Assembly: GCA_036346405.1 (NCBI GenBank)
Contig: CM070561.1
Location: 32,034,338 to 32,098,337 of the forward strand
Direction: 5' to 3'
Source: Phyllostachys edulis
Lineage: Eukaryota; Streptophyta; Magnoliopsida; Poales; Poaceae
Length of the DNA: 64,000 nucleotides
Every line of letters starts with the position of its first letter. Position 1 is the first letter of the stretch. Below, one piece after another: positions 48,223 to 60,439 of the stretch. Under the pieces are notes generated by a model. That model was given only the letters and a program-made list of their open reading frames with translations. It was not told where the DNA came from and searched no databases. The translations under genes and the position numbers were made by a program.

Positions 48223-48450
48223 GGCGGAAGCGGAGGGGAGAGAGAGGAGGGCAAAGAGCGGCTCGAACGCGAAGATGGAAAGAATGGAGAAGGATACAAG
48301 CAGACCGACGCGAACGCGACTAGTCGAGAGACTCGAAACTCCAGAGTAGAGCGACCCAAATGGGCCGGCCCGGCCTGAGGCACGGTGCTGCTGGCCCGAT
48401 CAGGTACGGTTCAATGCTGTATCGTGTTAGGTACGGTCTGATTTAGGTAT

Positions 48451-49084
48451 TATCGTAGGGGCGGTCCACCGGTTTCACGGCACAGGCGATACCCTCGAAG
48501 GACCTGTAACGTTTCGGGGGGCCCCGTAGGAGACCACGACGAAGGGCCTTCGGACGGGCCCTGAGAGCCCCGGAGATACTCCCGGAGGCTCCGAAGGCGA
48601 ACCCGGAGACAACCCAGGAAGGTGTCTCGGAGGCTCCGAAGGGTCCCCGAAGCCTTCGAAGGGGTCCCCGAGGTCCCAAGGAAGCAGGAGCAAAGACACC
48701 CCCGAGGGTCCTGGATGCCTCCGGTGAGGCTCGGGGGCCTCGCCACCACCAACAGGGCGCAATGGAGGTAGACCGAGTCCACGACCCGTAGACCAGTCCA
48801 GGAGGACTAGCGTGCGCCCTGCACTCCACGGCCAGGCTTGAAACTTCCCCGCTACCCCCACGCTCAATGTACTTCCCTAGGCACAAGTGTAATTTCGTGT
48901 ACCAAAGGGAAAGGCTATAAATAGCCCTCCTCCTTCACCATGTAGGGGACAAGGAAAATTATTGGCAATATACATAAGTGCATTTCTAGTCCGGAACTCC
49001 CACACTCGAGACCCTTCGGCCCCTCGCTCCGAAGCCAAGGGTCTCCCATCTTATTCATTGTCTGGTCCTTTTTATACCACGACA
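48451..49084 (+). repeat. Gypsy 5' LTR (634 bp)
   Basis: Begins TATCGTAGGGGCGG (the 3' LTR has TGTCGTAGGGGTGG) and ends ATACCACGACA. The TATA box TATAAATA lies at 48916-48923. Confidence 0.88.
48916..48923 (+). promoter_or_regulatory. TATA box in the Gypsy 5' LTR
   Basis: GGCTATAAATAGCCC; the same motif occurs in the 3' LTR at 59393-59400. Confidence 0.75.
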
Positions 49085-49086
49085 GT

Positions 49087-49102
49087 TGTCGCCGTCCGTG
49101 GG
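49087..49102 (+). promoter_or_regulatory. Gypsy primer-binding site
   Basis: TGTCGCCGTCCGTGGG two bases after the LTR, close to the TGGCGCCGTCTGTGGG form common in grass Gypsy elements. Confidence 0.7.
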
Positions 49103-49137
49103 ATTCGGCAAGAAGGTCACGAGACCCGGGGCAGTAA

Positions 49138-50100
49138 ATGGCCCCTCGCAAGGTCACATCCAAAGTCTCCGCGGCCGAAGCAGCAGCAGCAGCCACGGCA
49201 CCTAGCACACCAAGGGCCAAAAGAAGTAGGACGTCCCGCATGCAAGAAGGCGTCCCATGCCCATGGAGGAGGAAGCAAATAACTCCACACATGATGGCAT
49301 CACCGGGGGCAACGTCCAACCCACCGAAGCGCCCCTTTCCAACCCCCAACCCCTGGCCCCGACCCCCGGGACCACAGGAATAACCCAACAGCGATGAGGC
49401 CTTCCAATGAGTAGCCAATCTTCTACAGAGATGCGAGCTTATGCAACTCATGGGTAGCTCACAGAACGGTGCCCCCACCGAACCCCTCCGAACCGCCCAC
49501 TAACCTGCAGGCGAACCCCTTGCTCCGGGGCGACCCCACCTCACCGAAGGAGGGTCGAAGCGCTGGTCTAACGACTTTAAGATGTTGGATGTCATGCCTT
49601 TGAAGGCAAAGACCGACCTTGCAATTCCTCCGGTTCACGAATAGCCATAGAGGTCATGGAGGAGACGATACCACGAAGGCCAAAAGCATTTCATTGCCCT
49701 CAAGGGCGCCGCCTCACGTGGTTCTTCACGATACCCTCCTGGTTCAGGTATCGCTCAGGAGCAACAAGGCGACATGGTGCGCAACAACTTCCAGGGAAAC
49801 TACGTCGAGCCAAAGGATGCGGGACACTTGTTTGTGGTAAAGCAGGCCCCGGGCGAATCCCTCCGCAGTTTCTTTAGGAAATTTGCGAAGGTCAAATGCC
49901 AAATCAAGGGCATCAACGAGACTACGGTCATCAATGCAAGCAACTCGCGGTCGCAGAAGGGCCCGCTATCTGAAAGATTGACTCGCAAGCCCGTCTCCAC
50001 CATTGCCGACCTCTTCGATAAAATGGAGGAGTACGCCGGCGAGGAGGACAAAGAACAGAGGGCGGAGGGCAAGTACTACCACGCCCAAAAGCCCTGCTGA
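49138..50100 (+). pseudogene. Gypsy gag, broken
   Basis: Starts MAPRKVTSKVSAAEAAAAA at 49138 and stops at 49383. The core region reappears at 49774-50100 with AGHLFVVKQAPGESLRSFFR, FAKVKCQIKGI and ADLFDKMEEYAGEED, typical of the retrotransposon gag domain. The part between is disrupted by stops and shifts. Confidence 0.8.
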
Positions 50101-50368
50101 GCCCGAGCAAGCCGCTACCGCCAACTCCAAGCCACGCGCAGACTTCATCACCGAGGGGGTCAGCGGGTCTACCATGTCTACGCGGCCCAAAATCAAGAAG
50201 GCCCAAAACACGGCGGACGAGGAGGTCGCAGCCATGCCGAGGTCATGGGCGCCATGAGGGCACCACGGACGCCCGGACGACAGAGAGAGTCACGTCAGAT
50301 CGCGACCTCCATGGCGAGTGCTCGCGACACAATCAAGATATCGCCGCACTATCGCGCCATGAACGATT

Positions 50369-50896
50369 ATGTCAACCGTCGGCAAGAACCAACCGAGTGT
50401 GAAGACACCAGGCGCCGAACCACCACCGCCCGCCCGAGGCCACAATCGAGGGAAGCCACGGCGAGCGAGCGCTACCGGTCATAAGCATGATAACGGAGGA
50501 TCTTCGCTTGGCCTAAAATCCAAGAGGCAACGCTACGCCTACGCCAGGCAAAGCCACCACGTCGCGGCATGGCCTACCCACGGGCCACCCACGACGCCGG
50601 CGCCCATCACTTTCGCCCCGAGGACGCCAGGCATCCACTTCCCGCACCAGGACCCCCTCGTCATCTCCGCCATCATCGCGGACTTTGAAGTCAGACGCGT
50701 CTTAGTGGACGGCGGAAGCTCCGCCGAGCTCTTGTTCGCTGACGTCTTCGATAAAATGATGATCCCAAGGGACCGCTTATCACCTCTAGGCATACCCCTC
50801 ATGGGCTTCGGCGGAAGGCCGGTAACGTCCTTGGGGCAAATCGACCGGTCATCACCTTCAAGAATGCCCCGCCACGCACGAAATCATCACCTTTGA
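50369..50896 (+). pseudogene. Gypsy protease region
   Basis: ISAIIADFEVRRVLVDGGSS with the active-site Asp codon at 50708-50710, then AELLFADVFDKM and PLGIPLMGFGGRPVTSLGQI. This is the usual aspartic protease block between gag and RT in this group. The frame is lost soon after. Confidence 0.8.
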
Positions 50897-51439
50897 CGTG
50901 GTCCATGTGCCTTACCAGTACAACGCCATCCTGGGAAGAGCAACCTTGAACGCCGGTGCGGCCGCCCATCATAACTACTGCATGCATGAAGATCCCGCCG
51001 AGGCGCCATCACCGCTCAAGGTGACCAAGATCTCGCTAGGCAAACCAAGCTAGCCATCGATCCCTTCGCCCATGTTCACACCTGGCCGGTTAGCGCAGTT
51101 CCTCGCCACCGAACCCTTCAAGTGGTCCCCGAGGGCCAAACCCGAGGCCATTGCAAAAGTTCCATTGAGGACGATCCTGAGAAGATGATTTCCTTGGGAG
51201 GAGCTTTCATCCGGAGCGCAACTCCATACTCTACAGACTCGGCGAACTCCGACATCTTCGCATGGAGCCCGGAGGACATTCCAGCGTGGCTGTGAGACTA
51301 TTGAGCATCGCCGCCTCCGGGCGGCCATTCCCAAAAACAAAAATTACGCCAAGATGACGCCAGAGCGGCTCTCTAGGCCGCCAAAGCCGAAATAGCGAAG
51401 CTGTTAAAAGCAGGGGTCATCAGAGAAGTCAATCACTCG

Positions 51440-52990
51440 GGGTGGTTGGCAAACCCGGTCCTAGTCCAAGAGCACGGCAAGTGGCGATGTGTGTCGACTT
51501 CATCGACCTCAACAAGGCATCTCCCAAAGATGACTTCCGCCATCACAGATAGACCACCGGTGGATGCCACCTCCGGCTGTGAGTTGATGAGCTTCCTCGA
51601 CGCCTATTCCGGATACCACCAAATCTTCATGGCCAAGGAGGACGAAGCAAAGACTGCCTTCATAACCCCAATTGGGACGCTTCGCTCGCGAATGCCCTTC
51701 GCCTCGTAAACGCCGAGCTACTTTCACAAGGCTCATTACCAAAGTGTTGGCAGAGCAACAAGAACGCCGAGGCCTCACGCCGATTTACATCGTGGTGAAA
51801 ATTAGGAGCGCCTCCTCTCACGCAGAGGACCTCCAGGAGACGTTTGCCATCCTCCTGAAGGAGGGGATCAAGCTAAACCCCGACAAATGTGCCTTCAGAG
51901 TCAAAGCTGGCAAGCTCTTGGGATTTCTTATCTCCGAAAGAGGCATCGAGGCCAACCCGGGGAAAATTCGGGCCATACAGGAAATGGAGGCATCACAAGA
52001 CCGCCATGAGAGGTACAAAGGTCGACGCAGCCTCGCTGCCCTCAAATTGATTCTTATCACGATCACCGAAGGCTTACCCTTCTTCAAGACACTTCTGGGC
52101 GAGAGCCATTTCATTGACCAAGCTCGCCAAAGCGCATTTGAGGACCTCAAGAAGTATCTGAATCGCCTTCCAAGCCCGACCACCGAAGCCCTGTGCACGG
52201 CTCCTCTCACTCTCAAGCCCCTCCGCAAGGCGGTCAACATGTCCTAGTACAAGAAGACGTCGGCCAATACCCATATACTACGCTCAAGCACTTCAAGGGG
52301 CAAAGATCCGCCACACGGAGTTGGAAAAGCTCGCCACGCCTCTACTCATGGCCTCGCCAGAAGCTCCGACACTATTTCTTGGCGACGCCATTGTGGTACC
52401 AACATCCTACCCTTGGCGCCATGCTTCGCAACAAGGATACGCCCCGACGACGCAAGTGGGCGCGGAGCTGCACCTTCGACATCACCTTCGCAGCCGCACG
52501 ACCATCAAATTCAATCTCGGCGGATTTCACACCGAGTGGACTTCCCAAACCGATGGCTACCTCTCTCACAAGAAAGTGAGGCACCATGGACCGCCCACAT
52601 CGACGGATCCTAGTGCGGGCAGCGCAGTACGCCGCCATACCGGGTCGCACCAGATGGTCAGAGCCTGTCGTACGCGGCGCGTCTCGAATTCCCCACAACG
52701 AACAATGCTTCGGAATATGAGGCCTTACTGCTGGGCCTCCGCAAGGCCAAAGCCCTAGGCGCCGGCGCATAGTCAAAGCGACTCGCCTCATGGCGGGACA
52801 CTTAGACAAAACCTTCATCACCAGAGACCTTAAATGGCTCGGTAGATTTGAAGGCAGCAGACGCAACAAGAAATCATTTCTCAGATATCTTGGCAGCCAT
52901 CCCCTGAGTGACAACGAGGCGGCGGACCAGCTCGCAAAGGCGGCAAGCTCCAGAGACAACCCACAGCCAGAAGTCTTCTACGAAGTACTG
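51440..52990 (+). pseudogene. Gypsy reverse transcriptase and RNase H, YVDD box deleted
   Basis: RT blocks: VQEHGKWRCV, MSFLDAYSGYHQIFMAKEDE and KTAFITPIGT (51480-51690), then SASSHAEDLQETFAILLKEG and KLLGFLISERGIEANPGKIR (51810-51980). Where YVDDIVVK is expected the sequence reads IYIVVK (51782-51800), so the catalytic Asp pair is gone. RNase H traces: ASEYEALLLGLRKAKALGA at about 52700 and LSDNEAADQLAKAAS at about 52905. At least three frames are needed to read through. Confidence 0.85.
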
Positions 52991-53189
52991 CAGACCCCCT
53001 CGATACTCCCAGAGGAGCCAAGCGCCCCACCGTATAAGGGGCTAGGCTCAAGCACTCAACAAGATCGGGACAAGGGTGGCGCCAGATCGCTTCCTCGACG
53101 GCAATTGGCGCGAGCCGATCACCGCCTACCTCCAAGGTGAAGAGCCCGAAGACTCACCGGAAGCAACAAGGTTCAAGCATCGCTTCCCG

Positions 53190-54279
53190 GTTATCGATCG
53201 CTAACGGCGAATTATATAAGGGAGGCGTAGCGCTTTTCTCTCGGTGCATATCGCGCCAGAAGGGCGGACTCACCAAGGAAATCCATGAAGGAAATCGGGC
53301 ACATCAGCCCCGAGCATCGTCACAAGGGCTTTTCGCCAAGGCTTTTATTGGCTAATCGCACCGGACGCCGAACCTCGTTCGCATTGTCGGCCGCCATGAG
53401 CCCCACAACCCGAAGCATCGGCGGTACCCTCCACCACTACCCCGTCGCCCTTCGCGCGGGGGGCTCGACATCATCGCCCTTCCCACGGCAAGGGCAGCCT
53501 TTCGCTTTTGTCGCCATCGAATACTTCTCCGGATGGGTGGAGGCGAGTCGGTCGCTAAGATCACAATATAGCCAAGCGCAGCCGATTTGTATGGAAGAAC
53601 ATCATCAGAGGTACGGGTGCCGACGCCGCCACCGACAACGCACCCGCTTTGACTCCACGATCTTCGTAATATTTTGCCAAGACCTCGAACCACAATACGC
53701 CACGTCCGTAGGCCATCCCGAGGCCAATGGCGCGTAGAGCGCCAATGGCAACCTAATTGCGGGCCTCAACAAACGTCAGGGGCCGCCAAAGGACTTTGGC
53801 CGGACAAGCTTCAAAAAATATTATGGGCACTCCGCACCACGCCAACTCGAGCCACAGGCTTCTCCCTGTTCAAGCTACTATTCGGGGATGAGGCAATGAC
53901 CCCCGGGGAACTTGCCGCAAAATCCCTATGGGCAACACAAGGCATCGAACCCGCCAACCGCGAAGTCTCCCTCGACCTGCTGGAAGAAAGCCGCGTCGAA
54001 GCCATCTTAACTATGGCAAGGTACGCGGACGGAGTCGCAAGAGCATATAACACGAAAGTCGCTCGCCTCGCACCAAAGCGAGCAGGATTTTCAAGCGAGT
54101 CGCCAACCCGTCCCGGCCGGCAAACTCGAGTCCAAGCGGAGGGGCCATACGTCATCACAAAGAGCATAAGGGCCGCAAGACGATTACATTGCGACTTTGA
54201 CGAAAGCAAAGCAGCTTGGGCACACTGGAACACCAAGAGCCTTCGAGGTTTTACCCCTAGAAATATTTTCAGATTTTAG
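53190..54279 (+). pseudogene. Gypsy integrase, broken
   Basis: Remnants of the catalytic core (FAFVAIEYFSGWVEA at 53500, then HPEANGA at 53717 in another frame) and an intact C-terminal stretch with KILWALRTTPTRATGFSLFK, LLFGDEAMTPGELAAKSL and a final SLRGFTPRNIFRF. Several frame changes lie between. Confidence 0.85.
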
Positions 54280-54399
54280 AAAAACCCACAAGGCCGTGAT
54301 AAGCAAATTCCATCGATGGGACCTTGCGGGGCATGTACAAACACATGTACTTTTTGAAACTAGTTATAATCACAAGAATGGGCGGCAGCAAGCACCTCA

Positions 54400-54730
54400 T
54401 CGGCACCACAAGAAAAGCCACCGCACATGGCCTTCGCCCGGGCACAAAGGCGCCACGGGCGCCAATGTATGAACCAAGAGCCATCACAAGATGGCCTTTC
54501 GTTCGGTGCACACGGCGCGCCATGAAGCGCCAAGTATAAACCAAGAGCCACTACGCATGGCCTTTCGTCTACGCGGCCATGGGCGCCAGCAGATAAACCA
54601 AGAGCCATCACAGATGGCCTTTCGCCCGGTGCACACGGACGCCACGGCGCGCCAGTGTATAAACTAAGAGCCATCACAAGATGGCCTTGACCGGTGCGCC
54701 TGGACGCCCTCATGGCGCCAGTAGCAGAAG
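54400..54730. repeat. Tandem array A of the Gypsy element, unit about 62 bp
   Basis: Five degenerate units containing AACCAAGAGCCATCACAAGA and TGGCCTTTCG followed by GGCGCGCC-like sequence. It sits directly after the integrase. Confidence 0.88.
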
Positions 54731-54739
54731 TTAAAGCCT

Positions 54740-55605
54740 AAAACATAAGGGCACCCAGGAGCCCTATCTGAAAAAAATGGGGGACGGCGCAAGGATTTGC
54801 CTCCCCCGAATCAAAAACATAAGGGCTCCCAGGAGCCCTATCTAAAAAAGATGGGGGACGGTGCGAGGCTTCGCCTCCCTCGAATCAAAAAATATAAGGG
54901 CTCCCAGAAGCCCTATCAAAAAGATGGGGGACGGCGCGAGGCTTCGCCTCCCCCGAATCAAAAAATATAAGGGCTCCCCGGAGCCCTATCTAAAAAAGAT
55001 GAGGGACGACGCGAGGCTTTGCCTCCCCCGAATCAAAAAATATAAGGGCTCCCAGGAGCCCTATCTATAAAAAAAAATCGGGGACGGCGCGAGGATTCGC
55101 CTCCCCCGAATAAAAAACATAAGGGCTCCCAGGAGCCCTATCTAAAAAAGATGGGGGACGGCCGAGGCTTCGCCTCCCCCGAATCAAAAAATATAAGGGC
55201 TCCCAGGAGCCCTATCTAAAAAAAATAGGGACGGCGCGAGGATTCGCCTCCCCCGAATCAAAAACATAAGGGCTCCCAGGAGCCATATCTAAAAAAGATG
55301 GGGGACGGCGCGAGGCTTCGCCTCCCCTGAATCAAAAAAATATAAGGGCTCCCAGGAGCTCTATCTAAAAAAATGGGGGACGGCGCGAGGCTTCGCCTCC
55401 CACGAATCAAAAACACAAGGGCTCCCAGAAGCCCTATCTAAAAAAGATGGGGGACGGCATGAGGCTTCACCTCCCCCGAATCAAAAATATAAGGGCTCCC
55501 AAGAGCCCTATCTAAAAAAGATGGGGGACGGCGCGAGGCTTCGCCTCCCCCGAATCAAAAATATCAGGGCTCCCCGGAGCGCTATCTAGAAAAGAAGACG
55601 GACGG
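54740..55605. repeat. Tandem array B of the Gypsy element, unit about 74 bp with two hairpins
   Basis: About 12 units. Each has GGGCTCCCAGGAGCCC, able to pair GGGCTCC with GGAGCCC, and CGAGGCTTCGCCTCC, able to pair GAGGC with GCCTC. Units vary at single bases and in the A-run between the hairpins. Confidence 0.95.
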
Positions 55606-55760
55606 CGAGACCTACTTAGGCGAGACAACGAAGATGACACAATACAATCACACCGTTTTTATTAAAAGCTCAGCATGGTACACATCTCATAACGTTACAG
55701 TGGGAGCACTACATGAAAAAAACAATAAGCACAAATCACCCGCACACAATCCGGTACGCG

Positions 55761-58590
55761 TCAGACGCTGCGCGTCTTCGGCACGAAGTCCCACTCATCC
55801 CTGTGCGTCGCCCAAGTGAACAATTCCTCGTCCGACGCTCCAGCAGCAACTAGATCGGCGTACTGCCTTCGCACAACCACATCCTCAGGAGTATCCGACG
55901 AGCTCGTAGAAGACTCTGCAGACGCGGAGGCCACCAGTGGTCCTCCACCTGCGATGACGGTCCCCCGGCACTCCCAGAAGGCCCGCACCACTTCCTGCAC
56001 TCTCGCGGCTTCCCGCGCTCCAAGGCGGAAGAACATTTTCATTGAGCCGCTCGGATTGGCCTTCTTCCATCGCTGCCACTTCGCGCCGTGGCAGATGGTG
56101 TTCCGGTAACAAATCCTCAAAGGCCACTTCTGCAGAACCTCGCGCTCCTCCTTCGGAGGTCGCGTGGCAGCGGTAGTCACGAACCGCCGCCCCATATGGG
56201 CGGAGACCCTCCCACAAGACACTTAAATAAGCATCGCTCCCCCTGTACAGACCACAACATGCGACTTAAGACAACAAACCCAAGCAGGGATAAAGACACG
56301 CGGCCAAGCCAAAAGATTTTCTCATTTAATGCCAACAGGTCATTACATGAGGAAAAGCCGCGACAAAAAGTGTTTTTCGCCTCCCCAAAGTCCAAAAAGC
56401 AAAAAGAAACCGAAGCAGCCAAACTACAATTCCGAACACTACGCTACACAGAGTTTTGAGCCGCTCCGGGCAAGCGGAGGGTCGCACCTTGTCACCGTGG
56501 AGGGACCCCCGCTTGCCTCCCTCGTGAGCCTCAGTCTGCTCGGCCGCCGGAGATTTCCCTTTAGCCTTCCTCGCCTACAGATCTTGGAAGGACTTGGTCG
56601 CATCTTCGTGTCCGCGCAACGCCCAGTAGTCCTCCAGAAGAACCTTGCTGGATTTTGCCAAAGCACCGTGCGACATCATCATCCAGCACCCGGGCGAGCA
56701 TCATTGTCTGCACGCAAATGACACCACAGTCATGGACCCATGTCAACAGCAAAAGAACATCAAAATTCTGGGAAAGAGCCAAACCTTCATGGCGTTCGCC
56801 TCCATGCTCTCGATCATGTCCCTTATAGCCATCTTCTTGAAGAGGCCAGACAGGAGCGGTGAGTGAGCAAAGTTCCCAACCGCCTCGCACACCTTCGCAA
56901 CGCCGGGACAAACGACGAAGTCTTCACGGCTCAACGGGACCGCGTCCACGCGGTCCGCAGCCATACCGCAGAGTTGCGAGTCGCGAGCCCCGACCACGTA
57001 AACGGCGGGGCCTCTTCGATCGCGCCACCCGTCACATGCGGGCTCTCCTTCGCCAACCCGCTCAGCATCGCCCGCCCCTACACGGCCGCACAAGTGTTAG
57101 ACATGCCGCTGCAATCGCAAAAACGGACATCCGCTCATACCTTGTGGCGACTGTGGAGCGACCAACTCCTCCAGAATAATGTCGTATGCCGGAGTGACCG
57201 GTGCCCAAGGTACACTCTAAGTCCGCGGCATATAGATGCGACGAGTCTCTTCACCAAAGGATTCCCCAATGACAAGGCTCGTTAAGTCAATTACGCCCGT
57301 CGCCTTCACTACCTCCGCCGCGCTGCGCCCCACGGCACCCTCCGACGCGCAATCATCGGCCAACCATCGGTTCACCCGACAAAGAGTCACGAGCTCGAGG
57401 ACCTCGCTGGGACCACCGCCGCTTATAGCCGACTGCTGCGCACCCTCGGAGGGGCCAGATGCCTCACAAGGACCGGCGGCATGCAATGCACCACTGCAAG
57501 AATCGACTGGCTCATTGGCCTCAGGCTAGCGCTTCCTCTTCCGAAGATCCGTCCGGACGTCGGAAGGCGAATGGATCGAGCGACGCCGGTTGAGCCGACA
57601 ATCCGCACCACCGCGACACGCTTTGAATGCTTTCACGGTACGGGCCCAAAGACAAAAGTCACGCGCCGTGCGAAAAATAAAAGGGAGTACGAGACGGGAA
57701 AGCAACGGGGGCGTGGGGCAAGAATCTCTACCTTCGCGCCCCTTCACGGTAAGAGTCGGCCGCCCAGACTTTGCCGCCCCGATCTCCACGCTCCAGTCCT
57801 GGGCCAAGGGCCAGATCACGAAGGCGCAGAATTCTTCCACCAGATCCCAAGTGGAAAACCGCTTCGTCACGTCCAGCAAAAGCTGGAGAAGGGCCTCCTC
57901 CCGCGTGGTAGGATCGACTTCGGGACTGGCGACAAGACTTATCGGCCCACCCCGAGACTGCAAACCATCCTCTGTTGGGGACTTGTGGTAAAACCATCGG
58001 CGCGTCCAGTCCGTATCCCAGTGGTTCCTCACCGCCGGAGTGGGCAGGTACATCGAGCACCGGCTCATGGTGAAATTTACGCCGCAAAGTTCGTGGTCTC
58101 GCCATCGCTTTTTCTTCTTTTCGCTGGCAGCGACCATCGTAGATAGGCGAACGTCGCTTCGCCGCTTGCACCGTGACCGCGCAAAGATCCACTCGAAGAC
58201 CCCCAACTTGACGATGGAATTCGGCGTCAGCTGCGCCAATTCCACCCCGTATAAACGAAGCACGTCCTTGACGAGGGCAACGCACGGCAAGCGGAGGCCC
58301 GCGTCGAAGAACGCGACGAAGACCACCGCTTCATCGCTTCGGGGAGTCGGAGTAGTCTCCGCTCTGGGCGCGCGGACTTTCTCCAGACTCTCCAGCTTGC
58401 CCTCATCAACGAGGGTGCTGAGCACAAGATTGGTAACGAGAGACCCCCTAGTTCGCCAGATAGGACACCTCCCCAAGACCATCCCTAGCACGCCGCCATG
58501 ATCAAGACCACAGCGGACAAAGCAGTGCAAACGCGGACTGAGAAGGGGAGAACAAATGACGGTGGGGTGGTTCCGCAGGGGGGGTGCCAC
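55761..58590 (-). pseudogene. Antisense ORF of the Gypsy element (Transposase_28-like domain)
   Basis: Opposite in strand to gag-pol. A 354-codon frame at 57526-58590 contains VVFVAFFDAGLRLPCVALVK, DVLRLYGVELAQLTPNSIVK and HWDTDWTRRWFYHK, which match the grass family annotated as 'putative gypsy type transposon' (Pfam Transposase_28). The C-terminal part lies at 55761-56222 (DVVVRRQYADLVAAGASDEE, HRDEWDFVPKTRSV). The part between is disrupted. Function in the element is unknown; despite the Pfam name there is no evidence of transposase activity. Confidence 0.78.
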
Positions 58591-58912
58591 ATATTTATAG
58601 GCCGACGAGACTCACGGGTGGCATTCGAGGCACTCTAGCCCATCAAGGCGCCGCCACGCACCCCGAATCAACAAGACGCGGTGATCATTTATGGCGCCTG
58701 TAACCCGAGAAGTCGCCATGGGCAATCCCAACAGTCACGCAGCGGCGCCATTACGGTGCACGACAACCCAGAACATCGGAGACTCCACCAACAAGAAGAA
58801 GACCTTCGCCAACTTTTTCCAAATCACGCCGCCAAGCCCGAGGGGCGGTGTGCTCGACCTTCGGGGAACAACCATGGTTTCAAATGGCGAGCAGACTCGA
58901 CCGCGAGGGGCT

Positions 58913-59561
58913 TGTCGTAGGGGTGGCCCACCGGCCCCACAACACAGGCGACACCCCCGAAGGACCTGCAACGTTTCGGGGGCCCCGCAGGAGACCACGA
59001 CGAAGGGCCTCCGGGCGGGCCCCGAGGGCCCCGGAGATACTCCCGGAGGCTCCGAAGGCGAACCCGGAGATAACCCAGGAAGGTGTCTCGGAGGCTCCGA
59101 AGGGTCCCCGAAGCCTCCGAAGGGGTCCCCGAGGTCCCAAGGAAGTAGGAGCAAAGACACCCCCGAGGGGGGGTCGGGAAGCCCCTCCAAGGGGGGCTTC
59201 GAAGGGGCCTCGTCACCACCAACAGGGGCGCAGCGGAGGTAGACCGAGTCCATGACCCGGGTAGGCCAGGTCCAGGGAGGACTACCGTGCGCCCAAACCT
59301 ACGGCTAGGCTTGGAAACTCCCCTGCTACCCCTACGTTCAATGTACTTCCCTAGGGGCACAAGTGTAATTTCATGTACCAGGTGGGAAAGGCTATAAATA
59401 GCCCTCCTCCTTCACCATGTAGGGGACAAGGAAAATTATTGGCAATATACATAAGTGCATTTCTAGTCCGGAACTCCCACACTCGAGACCCTTCGGCCCC
59501 TCGCTCCGAAGCCAAGGGTCTCCCATCTTATTCACTGTCTGGTCCTTTTTATACCACGATA
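58913..59561 (+). repeat. Gypsy 3' LTR (649 bp)
   Basis: Begins TGTCGTAGGGGTGG after a purine-rich GCGAGGGGCT and ends ATACCACGATA. Strongly similar to the 5' LTR throughout, with small indels. Confidence 0.9.
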
Positions 59562-59765
59562 GTTATGGCCCGATCCAACTGGCGCTGCCGGCGTACATAT
59601 GGAGAAGGTGGCGACGGAGGGGAGGACGATAGGAGGTGGCGGCAGAGTCGGTGGTGGACTTTATCTAGATGGCTACACTGGCATACCTCGGCACGACCCG
59701 TGAGCTCGGCGTGACTACCTGGATCAGCGCTCGAGTCCACAAGCCTGCATGGCACAACCTATTTA

Positions 59766-59998
59766 GGGTGTGTTTGATTGCTTGTACCGAGTGGCACATG
59801 TATAAGTTGATTCAAGAAAAAAAACTATCCATGTGTTTGGTTGCCTGAATGAAATCATCCTATTCTAGAGGGTGATATAAAAATTTATGTAATATTTTCT
59901 CTAGATGTTGAACCATCTCATACACCCAAAACAATAGAACCACATTGTAAACAACCATCCAATTTCATTCAACTTCATCACACCAACCAAACACACCC
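59766..59998. mobile_element. Tourist-like (PIF/Harbinger) MITE, 233 bp
   Basis: GGGTGTGTTTGATTGC at the left end and, inverted, AACCAAACACACCC at the right end; the TTA duplication lies at 59763-59765 and 59999-60001. AT-rich, non-coding. TTA/TAA duplications and this terminus are characteristic of Tourist. Confidence 0.92.
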
Positions 59999-60439
59999 TT
60001 AGTTAGCTGGTGGAGGGATTCGGATTTCTGAACCTGGAACCCTCTATGTATATCTGCACCAGTCCCTGGATCGGTAGCTAGTGCACACAGTTACATCATT
60101 GAATATCAACACATATCTTGCAAACGTCAAACTATTGTATAATATTGAACAAAGAGCAATGACTTTATGGTCGAAACTTACACTTAATGCCCTTTCAGGC
60201 TAAACAACTCGAATAAACTACAGCGAAAGAAGATAACTCCAAGTGATTGCCCATCCATATACTCATAGGCAATCGAGTGGGCGAGCACACCCTAATTTGA
60301 ATGGTCTTTAAAGTACTCCTCCTCGACAACTTTGAATGCTTTTGAGATTTATTTTGGGTGTAGCATGTGAGTACATAAAGTACTCTACAAGTCTTGGGAA
60401 AATGCATATGCATAGCTGTAACAAATGAGCCTTATATGG

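Larger units (their letters stand above)
48451..59561 (+). mobile_element. Ty3/Gypsy retrotransposon, Tat-like, degenerate (11.1 kb)
   Basis: Two LTRs (48451-49084 and 58913-59561) flank gag, protease, RT, RNase H and integrase in Gypsy order, then two tandem arrays and an antisense ORF. Flanks GGTAT (48446-48450) and GTTAT (59562-59566) agree at 4 of 5 bases, a probable target duplication. An antisense ORF and repeats between integrase and the 3' LTR are known in the Tat lineage (for example Grande); lineage placement is inference. Frameshifts and a deletion of the YVDD box show it is inactive. Confidence 0.9.

Noticed and set aside
48443..48886. Gly/Pro/Arg-rich minus-strand frames, repeated at 58824-59360
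   Set aside because: They are the antisense of the two Gypsy LTRs; matching copies simply reflect LTR identity.
54740..55605. Regular repeats resembling a CRISPR array
   Set aside because: Units are head-to-tail without unique spacers, in a plant retrotransposon; a minisatellite.
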